DNA from: Promethearchaeia archaeon
GTDB lineage: Archaea; Asgardarchaeota; Lokiarchaeia; Sigyniarchaeales; SOKP01
Length of the DNA stretch: 12,866 nt
Reading direction: 5' to 3'
NCBI GenBank assembly: GCA_029856445.1
Contig: JAHQWY010000075.1
Location: 1 to 12,866, forward strand
In this document: positions 5,590 to 12,470 of the stretch, one piece after another
Layout: each line of letters opens with the position of its first letter
Position numbering within the stretch: position 1 is the first letter of the stretch
Notes under the pieces: model-generated
Told to the model about the DNA's origin: nothing
What the model saw: the letters and a program-made list of their open reading frames with translations, nothing else
Databases searched by the model: none
Made by a program: the position numbers and the translations under genes

Positions 5590-6846
5590 ATGACTGATGA
5601 GAACTTAAATAATTATATGTATGATTTTATAGTAAAAGTCTGTAATGAAATTGGCCCAAGAGAATCCGGGACAGAACAAGAACTACTAGCAGGGAATATG
5701 ATTGAAGAAGAATTAAAAAAATCCTGCGATGAGGTTCATCAAGAAGCATATATAAGTAGTCCTCATGCATTTCTTGGTGGTATTAGGTATGGAACTTTTC
5801 TAGTTCTCGTGTCACTAATTTTATATTGGCTTTCGCTTTTGATTGATCTTGGAATATTACAAATTAATGGTAATTATAGTTTCTTTTTTATGATTATAGC
5901 GGCAATTCTTATAGTCATATGTGTAAGTTATTTTATCTTAGAAGTAATGAAATATCATGAAATCTATGATTTCCTTTTCCCAAAAAGAAAGTCGTACAAT
6001 GTCATTGGAACTCTAAATCCCTCAGGTGAAGTAAAAGATACTATAATATTTTCCGCACATCACGATTCTGCTTTTGAATTCAATACATTTTATTATTTGA
6101 AAAGATATGGTCAAGTCATAATTAATATTGGTTATGCTTGCGTAGGGATAACATTCGTAGTAATTATTTCAAAAATAATTTTTAAATTGTTTTCAATCGA
6201 ACTTACCATTTTGTTTTTATCATTTGGTTTTTTTTTCTTTGCCTTTATTCCAATCATTCTAGTTTACATTTTATTTCATACATACCATCCAGTTCAAGGA
6301 GCATTTGATAACTTATCTGGAGTGTCGGTTATTTTAGGAATAGGTAAATTTTTGTCAGAAAACAGAAATAATGAGAAAATTTATCCAAAAAATACAAAAA
6401 TTTATCTAATTTCATTTGCAGGTGAAGAAGCTGGTTTAAGAGGATCAAAGAGGTATATAACTAATCATTTTAATGAATTAAAGGAAGAGGGAACAATAAT
6501 AGTTAATATGGACAGTATTGGAAAAAAAGAAATCGTAATTATTCATGACAAAGAACCGGGAATTGGTGCAAATCATGACCCAAGAATATATAAACCTTTA
6601 TATAGAACAGCAAAAAAAATAAATCCTAACACCAAAATATCTCCTTTACCATTCGGTGCAACCGATGGCGCAGCTTTTAGCAAAAAAGGAATCTCGGCAG
6701 CCTCGATAGGAGGGCTCAACCTAAAAGATGAACTACCCCCTTATTACCATACAAGATTAGACACACCTGAAAATATTGAAAAAGAAGCATTAGGTCAATT
6801 TGTAGAGATTTGTTTAGAATATCTGAAATATATAGAATCTCAATAA
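5590..6846 (+). CDS. M28-family metallopeptidase with inserted transmembrane hairpins
   Basis: A 418-residue zinc aminopeptidase-like protein of family M28. All expected active-site residues are visible: His157 and Asp159 in SAHHDS, bridging Asp240 in GAFDNLSG, catalytic Glu279 and ligand Glu280 in AGEEAG, Asp308 in NMDSIG, and His387 in YYHTRLDT. The N-terminal NEIGPRESGTEQE (19-31) is typical of the family. It is unusual in having hydrophobic hairpins inside the fold. One, at about 66-88 and 97-118, comes before the YNVIGTL strand. The other, at about 175-197 and 203-229, falls between the HxD motif and Asp240. There is no signal peptide and no PA domain. Basic residues flank the first hairpin on the catalytic side (KRK 132-134), so by the positive-inside rule the active site may face the cytosol. 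The cupin gene starts 29 bases after its stop. Substrate is unknown; M28 also includes glutaminyl cyclases, but aminopeptidase activity is more likely. Confidence 0.9.
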   Translation: MTDENLNNYMYDFIVKVCNEIGPRESGTEQELLAGNMIEEELKKSCDEVHQEAYISSPHAFLGGIRYGTFLVLVSLILYWLSLLIDLGILQINGNYSFFFMIIAAILIVICVSYFILEVMKYHEIYDFLFPKRKSYNVIGTLNPSGEVKDTIIFSAHHDSAFEFNTFYYLKRYGQVIINIGYACVGITFVVIISKIIFKLFSIELTILFLSFGFFFFAFIPIILVYILFHTYHPVQGAFDNLSGVSVILGIGKFLSENRNNEKIYPKNTKIYLISFAGEEAGLRGSKRYITNHFNELKEEGTIIVNMDSIGKKEIVIIHDKEPGIGANHDPRIYKPLYRTAKKINPNTKISPLPFGATDGAAFSKKGISAASIGGLNLKDELPPYYHTRLDTPENIEKEALGQFVEICLEYLKYIESQ

Positions 6847-6875
6847 AATTATATAATATATCAAACACTAAGAGG

Positions 6876-7262
6876 ATGATTATAATTAAAACTATAGAAG
6901 CCCCTTTTTTTATAGATATTGAAAAAGCTCCTAAGTTTATACAAATGGAAGGATTAGAAACGACTATTCTCACAGGATTACATGGTGAGAAAATGATGAT
7001 GGCACTCAACGCCACTTTACCAGGTCATACAGTTCCGATACATTCACATAAATATGAACAAATGGGAATGGTTTATGCTGGTGAAGCAAGACTTATAATT
7101 GGAGATGAAGAGCGAATTGTTCGAAAAGGTGATTTCTTCTGTATTCCCACTAACACACCTCATGGAGATACTTGTATAGGTGATGTACCTTTCATTATGC
7201 TAGACCTCTTTTATCCATCAAGAAAAGATTTTTTAAAAAAATTAAAAGATAAAAAAATATAA
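6876..7262 (+). CDS. Small cupin-domain protein
   Basis: A single-domain cupin of 128 residues. Cupin motif 1 runs from Gly50 to Glu70 and contains His56, His58, Glu61 and Gln62. The usual metal-binding Glu position appears to be held by Gln62, as in many HxHxxEQ cupins. Motif 2 is GDFFCIPTNTPHG (85-97) with His96, so three His and a Gln could hold a metal. Cupins of this type include isomerases, dioxygenases and sugar- or ligand-binding sensors; the substrate cannot be told. I use ATG 6876 and not the longer in-frame start at 6810, because the extra residues overlap the end of the peptidase gene and precede the conserved fold. AGAGG directly abuts this ATG, so spacing is poor and the exact start is uncertain. 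The gene follows the M28 peptidase by 29 bases and ends at a T-tract, so the two are probably one transcript. Confidence 0.85.
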   Translation: MIIIKTIEAPFFIDIEKAPKFIQMEGLETTILTGLHGEKMMMALNATLPGHTVPIHSHKYEQMGMVYAGEARLIIGDEERIVRKGDFFCIPTNTPHGDTCIGDVPFIMLDLFYPSRKDFLKKLKDKKI

Positions 7263-7269
7263 TAATAGG

Positions 7270-7278
7270 TTTTTTTTT
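7270..7278 (+). terminator. T-tract after the peptidase-cupin pair
   Basis: Nine consecutive T begin eight bases after the cupin stop codon. A U-run of this length is a typical archaeal terminator, and the next gene runs on the opposite strand, so termination is expected here. No stem is evident. Confidence 0.55.
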
Positions 7279-7311
7279 GATGATTGTACAATTGATTTTA
7301 ACTTTGTTTAA

Positions 7312-8298
7312 TTAAATTAGCCTTTTAACATTTTCTTGAATCATTTTTGCATTCGGAACAATAGCACTTTCTAGTTTATCTGAATAGGGAATCGGAACAT
7401 CTGGTGTGTTAAGCCTAATAATCGGTTTCTTCAATAAGTGAAAACCTTCTTCTGCAACAAACGCAGCAATTTCCGAGCTTGCTGAGCAAGTTTTACAGCC
7501 TTCGTCAACGATAATCAGCTTCCCTGTTTTTTCCACTGAATTTAGGATGGTTTTTTTATCCAATGGAACTAAAGTTCTTGGATCTATTACCTCACAATGT
7601 ATATTTTCTGCTTCAAGTTTCTTAGCAGCGTTTAAGCTTTCCTGAATCATTGCGCCTAAAGCCACAATGGTGATATCTTCACCCTCTGTGAATATCCTGG
7701 CTTGACCAAATGGTATTGTGAAATCTTTATCCAATGGAACCTCACCAGTAAGGAAATATGTCCTCTTATTTTCAAAGAAAATTACTGGGTCATCATCTCG
7801 TATTGCCGTTTTCATTAATCCTTTAAAATCGCGACCATCTGAAGGTAAAACGACTTTTAAACCCGGCACATGCATAAACCATGATTCAAAAGACTGTGAA
7901 TGTTGGGCAGCTCCCATAATACCAGTTCCAAATGGGACTCTAATAGTGACGGGGACAGAAATTTGACCCCCATACATATATCTTGCTTTTGCAGCTTGGT
8001 TTACTATCATCTCCATACATACACATAAAAAGTCTGCAAACATAATTTCAGCAATAGGACGCATTCCAGCCATCGCAGCTCCAATTGCACATCCCAAAAT
8101 TGCATTTTCACTAATAGGTGTATCACGCACTCTTTCATGACCAAATTTTTTTAGTAAACCCTCAGTCACAAAAAAGGGACCTCCAAATTCCCCAATATCT
8201 TCACCCATTATGAATACATCCTCATCACGTTCCATTTCTTCTTCAATAGCTAATCTTATTGCGTCCAAACCTCTCATAATCTTAGTTTCTTCACCCAT
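7312..8298 (-). CDS. 2-oxoacid (pyruvate/acetoin-type) dehydrogenase E1 component, beta subunit
   Basis: This 328-residue protein is the beta half of a heterotetrameric thiamine-diphosphate E1 (PDH, branched-chain or acetoin dehydrogenase type). It carries GEDIGEFGG (32-40), DTPISEN (59-65), where Glu64 should activate the aminopyrimidine of ThDP, and QHSQSFE (132-138), where His133 is the conserved active-site histidine. A transketolase C-terminal domain follows (about 200-328, with DEGCKTC 265-271). E1 decarboxylates a 2-oxoacid (or cleaves acetoin) and passes the acyl group to lipoyl-E2. No E2 or E3 is in the window. Its start lies one base past the alpha-subunit stop, with a GGAGG ribosome binding site inside the end of that gene. 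The pair is therefore co-transcribed and translationally coupled. Length and motifs are normal. Substrate cannot be decided from sequence alone. Confidence 0.92.
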   Translation of the reverse strand: MGEETKIMRGLDAIRLAIEEEMERDEDVFIMGEDIGEFGGPFFVTEGLLKKFGHERVRDTPISENAILGCAIGAAMAGMRPIAEIMFADFLCVCMEMIVNQAAKARYMYGGQISVPVTIRVPFGTGIMGAAQHSQSFESWFMHVPGLKVVLPSDGRDFKGLMKTAIRDDDPVIFFENKRTYFLTGEVPLDKDFTIPFGQARIFTEGEDITIVALGAMIQESLNAAKKLEAENIHCEVIDPRTLVPLDKKTILNSVEKTGKLIIVDEGCKTCSASSEIAAFVAEEGFHLLKKPIIRLNTPDVPIPYSDKLESAIVPNAKMIQENVKRLI

Positions 8299-8299
8299 T

Positions 8300-9301
8300 T
8301 TAATTTCCTCCTAAATTCATCGGATTTTTATATATATCATCTAATACAGTACTAGAATCTGGTTTTGGACTTTTTTTAGAAAATTTTACACTAAATTCTA
8401 TTTGTGCTACAGTATCTTCCTCGATTTCCTGAATAATTGCTTGATCAATTATTTCACCTCTTATGAGCTTTACTTTAAAAGCTTCAATGGGGCATTTTTT
8501 TCTCCATTCTTCTTTTTCTTCCTGTGATCGGTATTTATCAGGATCCATTGTAGTTTGACCTTGCCATCTATAAGTTTTACATTCAATTAAAGTAGGGCCA
8601 CCACCTTTTCTTGCGAGATCAACCGCTTCTTTAACGGATCGATACACTTCGATAACATCGTTACCGTTGATAGTTATACCTTTCATGCCATATCCTTGAG
8701 CACGAAGGGAAAGATTTTTAATAGCAGATGAATAATTAACAGAAGTACTCCATCCATACATATTATTCTCTAAAACAAAAATTACAGGGAGTTTCCATAT
8801 CACAGCAAGATTCATTGATTCATGTAACATACCTTGATTTGCTGCACCATCCCCAAAGAATGTAAGAACAACCTTACCTTCATTTCTCATTTTTGAAGCT
8901 AAGGCTACTCCAAGAGCTAAAGGTGGACCAGCACCTACAATTCCATTTGCCCCAAGCATATTTTTAGAAAAGTCAGCGACGTGCATAGAACCCCCGCGCC
9001 CTTTGCAAATACCTACTTCTTTTCCATAAATCTCCGCCATAAGTGAATTAATTTCCCCGCCTTTGGCAATAAAATGACCGTGCCCCCTATGTGTGGAAGT
9101 AATATAATCATCATCATTAATTGCTGCACAGGCACCAACAGCTATAGCTTCTTCACCAGTATAAGTATGAACTAAAGGGGATTTTATTCTACCTGCATCT
9201 TTAGTAATTCTTTGCTCAAATTCACGTATTAATAACATTTTTTTATATATATCAATTAATTTATCATGACTCAATTCCTTAGGTAACTCATTAATACTCA
9301 T
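8300..9301 (-). CDS. 2-oxoacid (pyruvate/acetoin-type) dehydrogenase E1 component, alpha subunit
   Basis: The 333-residue alpha half of the E1 enzyme. The thiamine-diphosphate motif is complete: GDG (150-152), 26 residues, then NN (179-180). HRGHGH (71-76) and KGRGGSMH (100-107) are the usual substrate and cofactor segments. The phosphorylation-loop region reads YRWQGQTTMDPDKYRS (244-259), where PDH has YRYHGHSMSDP and acetoin-type enzymes have a GH pair. Gln249 therefore occupies the place of a normally conserved active-site His. No lipoyl or targeting segment is present. Most archaea oxidise pyruvate with ferredoxin oxidoreductases, so this E1 may serve branched-chain oxoacids, acetoin or another acceptor. 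It is the first gene of a two-gene unit. GGAG (9311-9314) lies nine bases before the ATG. A TATATAA element at 9327-9333 is close to the start. Confidence 0.92.
   Translation of the reverse strand: MSINELPKELSHDKLIDIYKKMLLIREFEQRITKDAGRIKSPLVHTYTGEEAIAVGACAAINDDDYITSTHRGHGHFIAKGGEINSLMAEIYGKEVGICKGRGGSMHVADFSKNMLGANGIVGAGPPLALGVALASKMRNEGKVVLTFFGDGAANQGMLHESMNLAVIWKLPVIFVLENNMYGWSTSVNYSSAIKNLSLRAQGYGMKGITINGNDVIEVYRSVKEAVDLARKGGGPTLIECKTYRWQGQTTMDPDKYRSQEEKEEWRKKCPIEAFKVKLIRGEIIDQAIIQEIEEDTVAQIEFSVKFSKKSPKPDSSTVLDDIYKNPMNLGGN
8307..8311 (-). promoter_or_regulatory. GGAGG ribosome binding site of E1 beta, inside the E1 alpha coding end
   Basis: The last alpha-subunit codons (Gly-Gly-Asn) supply GGAGG, eight bases before the beta ATG. 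The alpha stop and beta start are one base apart, so ribosomes ending alpha are placed to start beta. This suits equal production of a heterotetramer. Confidence 0.8.
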
Positions 9302-9445
9302 TCTTTAACACTCCAATTAATCACTTTATATAATTAGATCTTATTAATTGAAATTTAATCCAAAATATTTAATTCTTTCTTTTCTTTGATAAATATAACA
9401 CGGTTATAATGAAATAATTAAAAAATCATAACAAGAAAGTGTATA

Positions 9446-9754
9446 ATGATAAAAACTAATCATTATTACGCAATAATAAAGCCTTATCGTCAAGATTTTA
9501 TTACGAATCCGAGGGAAAATGAAGATAAAATAATGCAAGATCACTTTTTTTATCTTAAATCTTTAATGAAGCAGAAAAAATTGTTTTTCGCAGGTCCAAC
9601 GTTGATCCCTGAAGATCCTTTTGGAGTTATAATTTTGGAAGCAGAAACTGCTGAAGAAGCCAAAAATCTGCTTAAAAAAGACCCTTCAATTAAAGCAGGA
9701 ATACAAAGAATTGACGATCTAAGACCAATTCGGCTATCTTTAACGAGAAAATAA
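9446..9754 (+). CDS. YCII-domain (YciI-like) small protein
   Basis: A 102-residue protein with the YCII-related ferredoxin-like fold. Marks of the family are His33 in MQDHFFYLKSL, the turn KLFFAGPTLIPEDPFGVIIL (45-64), the ETAEEAKNLLKKDPSI helix (67-82) with Asp79-Pro80, and Gly84. In characterised relatives a His-Asp pair forms a putative active site, but most members have no known reaction; some act in chlorinated-aromatic degradation. The first ~20 residues (YYAIIKPYRQDFI) give the opening beta strand. It is divergent from the E1 alpha gene and convergent with the ADH-synthase-like gene, with only 11 bases between stops. There is no good ribosome binding site, only AAGAAAG about ten bases upstream. 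Function remains unknown. Confidence 0.82.
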   Translation: MIKTNHYYAIIKPYRQDFITNPRENEDKIMQDHFFYLKSLMKQKKLFFAGPTLIPEDPFGVIILEAETAEEAKNLLKKDPSIKAGIQRIDDLRPIRLSLTRK

Positions 9755-9765
9755 TATCCTATAAT

Positions 9766-10569
9766 TTATAGATTTGATTCTTTTATTGCCTCATCTACAT
9801 CGTAATTTTCATGCACTATTAAATATAAGGCTCTAACAAATTTAGTCGGATCCTCTGCTTGGAAAACATTTCTTCCAAATGCTACACCAGCACCTCCCAC
9901 TTCAATTGATTTCTTGGTCATTTCTAAAACATCTCTTTTTCCTGCTCTTTCTCCTCCTGCAATTATAACAGGTGCCATGCAACCATCAACAACTTCTTTA
10001 AAGGAATCAGGATCTCCTGTCCAGTTGGTCTTTACTATATCTGCGCCTAATTCAGCAGCAACTCTAGCAGCTATCTTTACTACTTCAACATCTCGTTCAT
10101 TATCTATATCATCGCCTCTAGGATACATCATTGCTATAAGGGGCATTCCAAGATCTCTACATTCTCTTGATACACTTCCTAAAATTTCTAACATTTCTGG
10201 ATCTGACTTGGTACCGATATTAATATGAATTGAAACTCCATCTGCCCCAAATTTTACAGCTTCTAAAACGGTGTTCACCAAAACTTTATAATTTGAGTCT
10301 GGACTTAACGATGTTGAGCCTGATAAGTGCAAAATTAATCCAATATCTGGCCCATAACCCCTGTGAGCATATAAAGGAATCCCTACATGTCCTATAACAG
10401 CATTAGCACCACCAAGAGCAATTTTATTTACAACCTCTCCCAGATTTTTTTCAATTCCTTTAATTGGTCCTACTGTTAATCCATGATCCATTGGAATAAT
10501 AATTGTTCTTTTAGTCTCTCTATTAATTATCCTTTCTAATCTAATTTGCTTACCAATATAACCAGACAT
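9766..10569 (-). CDS. ADH synthase (2-amino-3,7-dideoxy-D-threo-hept-6-ulosonate synthase) / archaeal class I aldolase
   Basis: A 267-residue TIM-barrel Schiff-base aldolase of the DhnA/archaeal FBA-I type. Overall sequence (HRGYGPDIGLILHLSGSTSL; ADIVKTNWTGD; GRNVFQAEDP) resembles Methanocaldococcus ADH synthase more than glycolytic FBA. ADH synthase is the first enzyme of the alternative archaeal route to 3-dehydroquinate and aromatic amino acids. Counting from ATG 10569, the presumed catalytic residues are Asp28 in MDHG, Tyr149 in MMYPRG and Lys180 (Schiff base) in ADIVKTNW. They match the Asp/Tyr/Lys trio known for MJ0400. A TTG two codons upstream (10573-10575) is possible, but GTGA is better spaced for the ATG. 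The partner dehydroquinate synthase II is not in the window. A fructose-bisphosphate aldolase role cannot be excluded. Confidence 0.85.
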   Translation of the reverse strand: MSGYIGKQIRLERIINRETKRTIIIPMDHGLTVGPIKGIEKNLGEVVNKIALGGANAVIGHVGIPLYAHRGYGPDIGLILHLSGSTSLSPDSNYKVLVNTVLEAVKFGADGVSIHINIGTKSDPEMLEILGSVSRECRDLGMPLIAMMYPRGDDIDNERDVEVVKIAARVAAELGADIVKTNWTGDPDSFKEVVDGCMAPVIIAGGERAGKRDVLEMTKKSIEVGGAGVAFGRNVFQAEDPTKFVRALYLIVHENYDVDEAIKESNL

Positions 10570-10658
10570 ATTCAAATTTCACTTAATTTTTTATTCATTC
10601 CACAAAGATTATGAAAAAAAATTAACATATCTTTAATAATTCTATCTTTTAAGAGATC

Positions 10659-10676
10659 CCCCTATTACCCCTATTA
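10659..10676. repeat. Tandem 9-base repeat CCCCTATTA x2
   Basis: Two perfect head-to-tail copies of CCCCTATTA, followed by CC, lie in the AT-rich space between the divergent aldolase and rpo7 genes. They are about 90 bases upstream of the aldolase start and about 75 bases upstream of the rpo7 TATA box. The C-runs stand out sharply from the background; an operator is possible. Confidence 0.6.
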
Positions 10677-10751
10677 CCTGAATTCACATTTACTAAATAA
10701 TTAAAGTAAGTTTGTTAGAAAACCATAAACTATTAATTTTTTAATTCATTC

Positions 10752-10759
10752 TATAAAAT
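10752..10759 (+). promoter_or_regulatory. TATA box of the rpo7-spt4 unit
   Basis: TATAAAAT lies 44-51 bases before the rpo7 ATG. Initiation about 25 bases downstream would give a leader of roughly 20 bases. It is the best TATA match in this spacer and suits the start of the information-processing cluster. Confidence 0.6.
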
Positions 10760-10802
10760 ACAAGACTTCGTTAAACTTCATTTATTTGACTGGTATATTC
10801 AT

Positions 10803-11405
10803 ATGTTCAAACTTTTTAACATTACCGGAAAAATCGAAATACCACCTTTTCTTTTTGGGCAAGAAAAAAACGTCAGTGCGCGAATAATCTTAAGTGAAGA
10901 TTATGAAGGAATCATCACTCGCGACTATGGATTCATTATAGCTGTTGTCGATGTGCTTAATGTAGGAAAAGGAATAATAATACCGGGTAACGCGAATACG
11001 TTTCATGAGGTAGAATTTACAATTCTTACTTTTAAACCAACAGTGTCAGAAGTAGTTGAAGGAACTGTAGTAGAAATTGTTGATTTCGGCTCATTCATAA
11101 GGTTAGGACCATTGGATGGATTAGTTCATGTATCTCAGATCTGTGATGATTATATCTCTTATGAACAAGTTGGAAACAGATTTATTGGTAAAGAGACTGG
11201 AAAAATCCTTGAAGTAAATGATCAGGTAAGAGCCAAAATAATTGCCGTTTCCTTAGGTACTGGAAGAAGTGGAAAGCTTGGTTTAACAATGAGACAGAAA
11301 TTTCTAGGAAAGGAAGATTGGATTAATAATGATATTGAAGAAGAATATTCTAATAAAAAAACCGACCAAAAAGAATTAAGTGAAGAAGAAGGTGCTTCAG
11401 AATAA
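10803..11405 (+). CDS. rpo7: DNA-directed RNA polymerase subunit Rpo7 (RpoE')
   Basis: A 200-residue homologue of eukaryotic RPB7 and archaeal RpoE'. The N-terminal RNP-like domain (1-80) makes contact with the polymerase clamp and with Rpo4. The S1/OB-fold domain (about 82-165) shows EGTVVEIVDFGSFIRLG and DGLVHVSQI. The stalk formed by Rpo4/Rpo7 helps open complex formation and binds nascent RNA. The last ~25 residues form an acidic Glu-rich tail (NNDIEEEY, EEEGASE) a little longer than in Methanocaldococcus (about 187 residues). A TATA box precedes it, and spt4 follows 26 bases after its stop, the usual archaeal arrangement. The ATG at 10803 is supported by the conserved N-terminus and by the TATA spacing; no clear ribosome binding site is present. 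Confidence 0.95.
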   Translation: MFKLFNITGKIEIPPFLFGQEKNVSARIILSEDYEGIITRDYGFIIAVVDVLNVGKGIIIPGNANTFHEVEFTILTFKPTVSEVVEGTVVEIVDFGSFIRLGPLDGLVHVSQICDDYISYEQVGNRFIGKETGKILEVNDQVRAKIIAVSLGTGRSGKLGLTMRQKFLGKEDWINNDIEEEYSNKKTDQKELSEEEGASE

Positions 11406-11421
11406 GCAAAATATAGTCTTT

Positions 11422-11428
11422 AGGTGAT
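11422..11428 (+). promoter_or_regulatory. Ribosome binding site AGGTGAT of spt4
   Basis: AGGTGAT pairs well with the archaeal 16S 3' end and is three bases from the ATG at 11432, in the short gap after rpo7. It supports translation of spt4 from the rpo7 transcript. Confidence 0.65.
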
Positions 11429-11431
11429 TGA

Positions 11432-11620
11432 ATGAAAGAAAAAGCATGTAAAAATTGCCACTTAATAACTAAAAACGAAACTATTTGTCCTAAATGTAAA
11501 ACACATACTCTAAGTGAGGATTTTACAGGAGAGGTAATCATTATAAATCCTAAAGAATCCAAATTTGCAGACCATTTAAAGGTCGTTTACCCTGGTAAAT
11601 ATGCTTTAAGAGTTCGTTAA
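11432..11620 (+). CDS. spt4: Transcription elongation factor Spt4 (RpoE2)
   Basis: A 62-residue zinc protein, the normal size of archaeal Spt4. Zinc ligands are Cys6, Cys9, Cys19 and Cys22 (ACKNC and CPKC). The C-terminal part, VIIINPKESKFADHL and the GKYALRVR ending, matches the Spt4 pattern. It binds the NGN domain of Spt5, and the pair clamps the polymerase and raises processivity. It follows rpo7 by 26 bases with a good ribosome binding site, a gene pair widespread in archaea. Spt5 itself is not in this window. Family identification is firm for such a short protein because of both the Cys pattern and the synteny. Confidence 0.93.
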   Translation: MKEKACKNCHLITKNETICPKCKTHTLSEDFTGEVIIINPKESKFADHLKVVYPGKYALRVR

Positions 11621-11696
11621 ATTGATTTATAATAACTAAGAAATTAAGTAAATTAATATATTTTATTTAGTTTTCTAATTTAATTTTATAACATTT

Positions 11697-11704
11697 TTTA
11701 TATT
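11697..11704 (+). promoter_or_regulatory. Putative TATA box of the DUF359 kinase gene
   Basis: TTTATATT is centred about 30 bases before the ATG at 11731. With the usual 25-base spacing, the transcript would start within a few bases of that ATG, and no ribosome binding site is seen. A leaderless transcript is plausible. Confidence 0.45.
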
Positions 11705-11730
11705 TATTATACTTAAATTACTTGATATTA

Positions 11731-12318
11731 ATGGAATATAATTTAAGAATTCCTCCAGAGAAAAGATATCTGTTCACAGAACCTCTTGATATCTTAATTG
11801 CTGGTACTCGAGAAGAAACAATCATTCAAGTTGAAAATCTTTTCAGAGATTATTTAAAATCAAATTTAAACGTAAATTTTTGTATTGTTGGTGATATTGT
11901 TGCAAAAGATTTCTTCTCAAATTCATTTTTGAAAATTTTTGTTAAAATTTGTATTATTGATGAAAAAACTCAAAGAAACCAAATTAATATTGGCCTTGAA
12001 GATTATTTTGAAGAGATAATTGAATTTCAAAATCCCGTTGGAACAATTAATAAAGATTGCTGGGAGTTATTCAGAAATGTTATTGCTTCTGGTAAGAAAA
12101 CATTAATTAAAGTAACTGAAGGAGAAGAGGATCTACTTATTTTACCTCTTATCTTAGAAATTCCTATTTCAGACCAAGAAATATATTTTGCTTTTTATGG
12201 TCAACCACCAATTACTGATTCTAATTTCATAATTCCAGAAGGAATTGTAATTGTGAATGCTGATAAGAATATTCAAGAGAAAGTAAGTAAGCTTATCGCA
12301 ATAATGGAGAAATTTTAA
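11731..12318 (+). CDS. DUF359 protein, likely GTP-dependent dephospho-CoA kinase
   Basis: A 195-residue DUF359 protein. A Thermococcus member (TK1697) of this family is the archaeal GTP-dependent dephospho-CoA kinase, which carries out the last step of CoA synthesis. Shared motifs are CIVGDIV (51-57), CIIDEKTQR (74-82), NPVGTI (101-106), the EGEEDLLILPL block (130-140) and YGQP (156-159). In typical members YGQP leads directly into GVVV. Here an extra stretch of about ten residues, PITDSNFIIP (160-169), comes before GIVIV. I use ATG 11731 and not the TTG three codons upstream at 11722, because the TATA spacing points to a nearly leaderless message. It sits between spt4 and eS24, a position common in archaeal genomes. 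The spacers of 110 and 152 bases suggest separate promoters. Confidence 0.87.
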   Translation: MEYNLRIPPEKRYLFTEPLDILIAGTREETIIQVENLFRDYLKSNLNVNFCIVGDIVAKDFFSNSFLKIFVKICIIDEKTQRNQINIGLEDYFEEIIEFQNPVGTINKDCWELFRNVIASGKKTLIKVTEGEEDLLILPLILEIPISDQEIYFAFYGQPPITDSNFIIPEGIVIVNADKNIQEKVSKLIAIMEKF

Positions 12319-12404
12319 ATCCTTTTTTAATATCTTATACATTGACCAAAGGATTTAGATTTTTAAAAAGCAAAATTTTATTTTCTATCTAATCTTTTGA
12401 TTTC

Positions 12405-12410
12405 TATAAA
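12405..12410 (+). promoter_or_regulatory. Putative TATA box of the eS24 gene
   Basis: TATAAA lies 61-66 bases before the ATG at 12471, implying a leader near 38 bases that contains AAAAGG (12459-12464) as ribosome binding site. Confidence 0.4.
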
Positions 12411-12470
12411 CCTTACAGTATCTTACTATAACTAATAAGATTTAAGCAAAATTATAAGAAAAGGTTCAAA

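Noticed and set aside
6810..6875. 22-residue N-terminal extension of the cupin
   Set aside because: It overlaps the peptidase coding end and lies outside the cupin fold; a start at 6876 is more economical.
6716..7015. 99-codon open frame on the - strand
   Set aside because: Antisense to the end of the M28 peptidase and the cupin; hydrophobic stretches arise from AT-rich complement.
11350..11562. 70-codon open frame on the - strand
   Set aside because: Antisense to rpo7 and spt4, both firmly identified.
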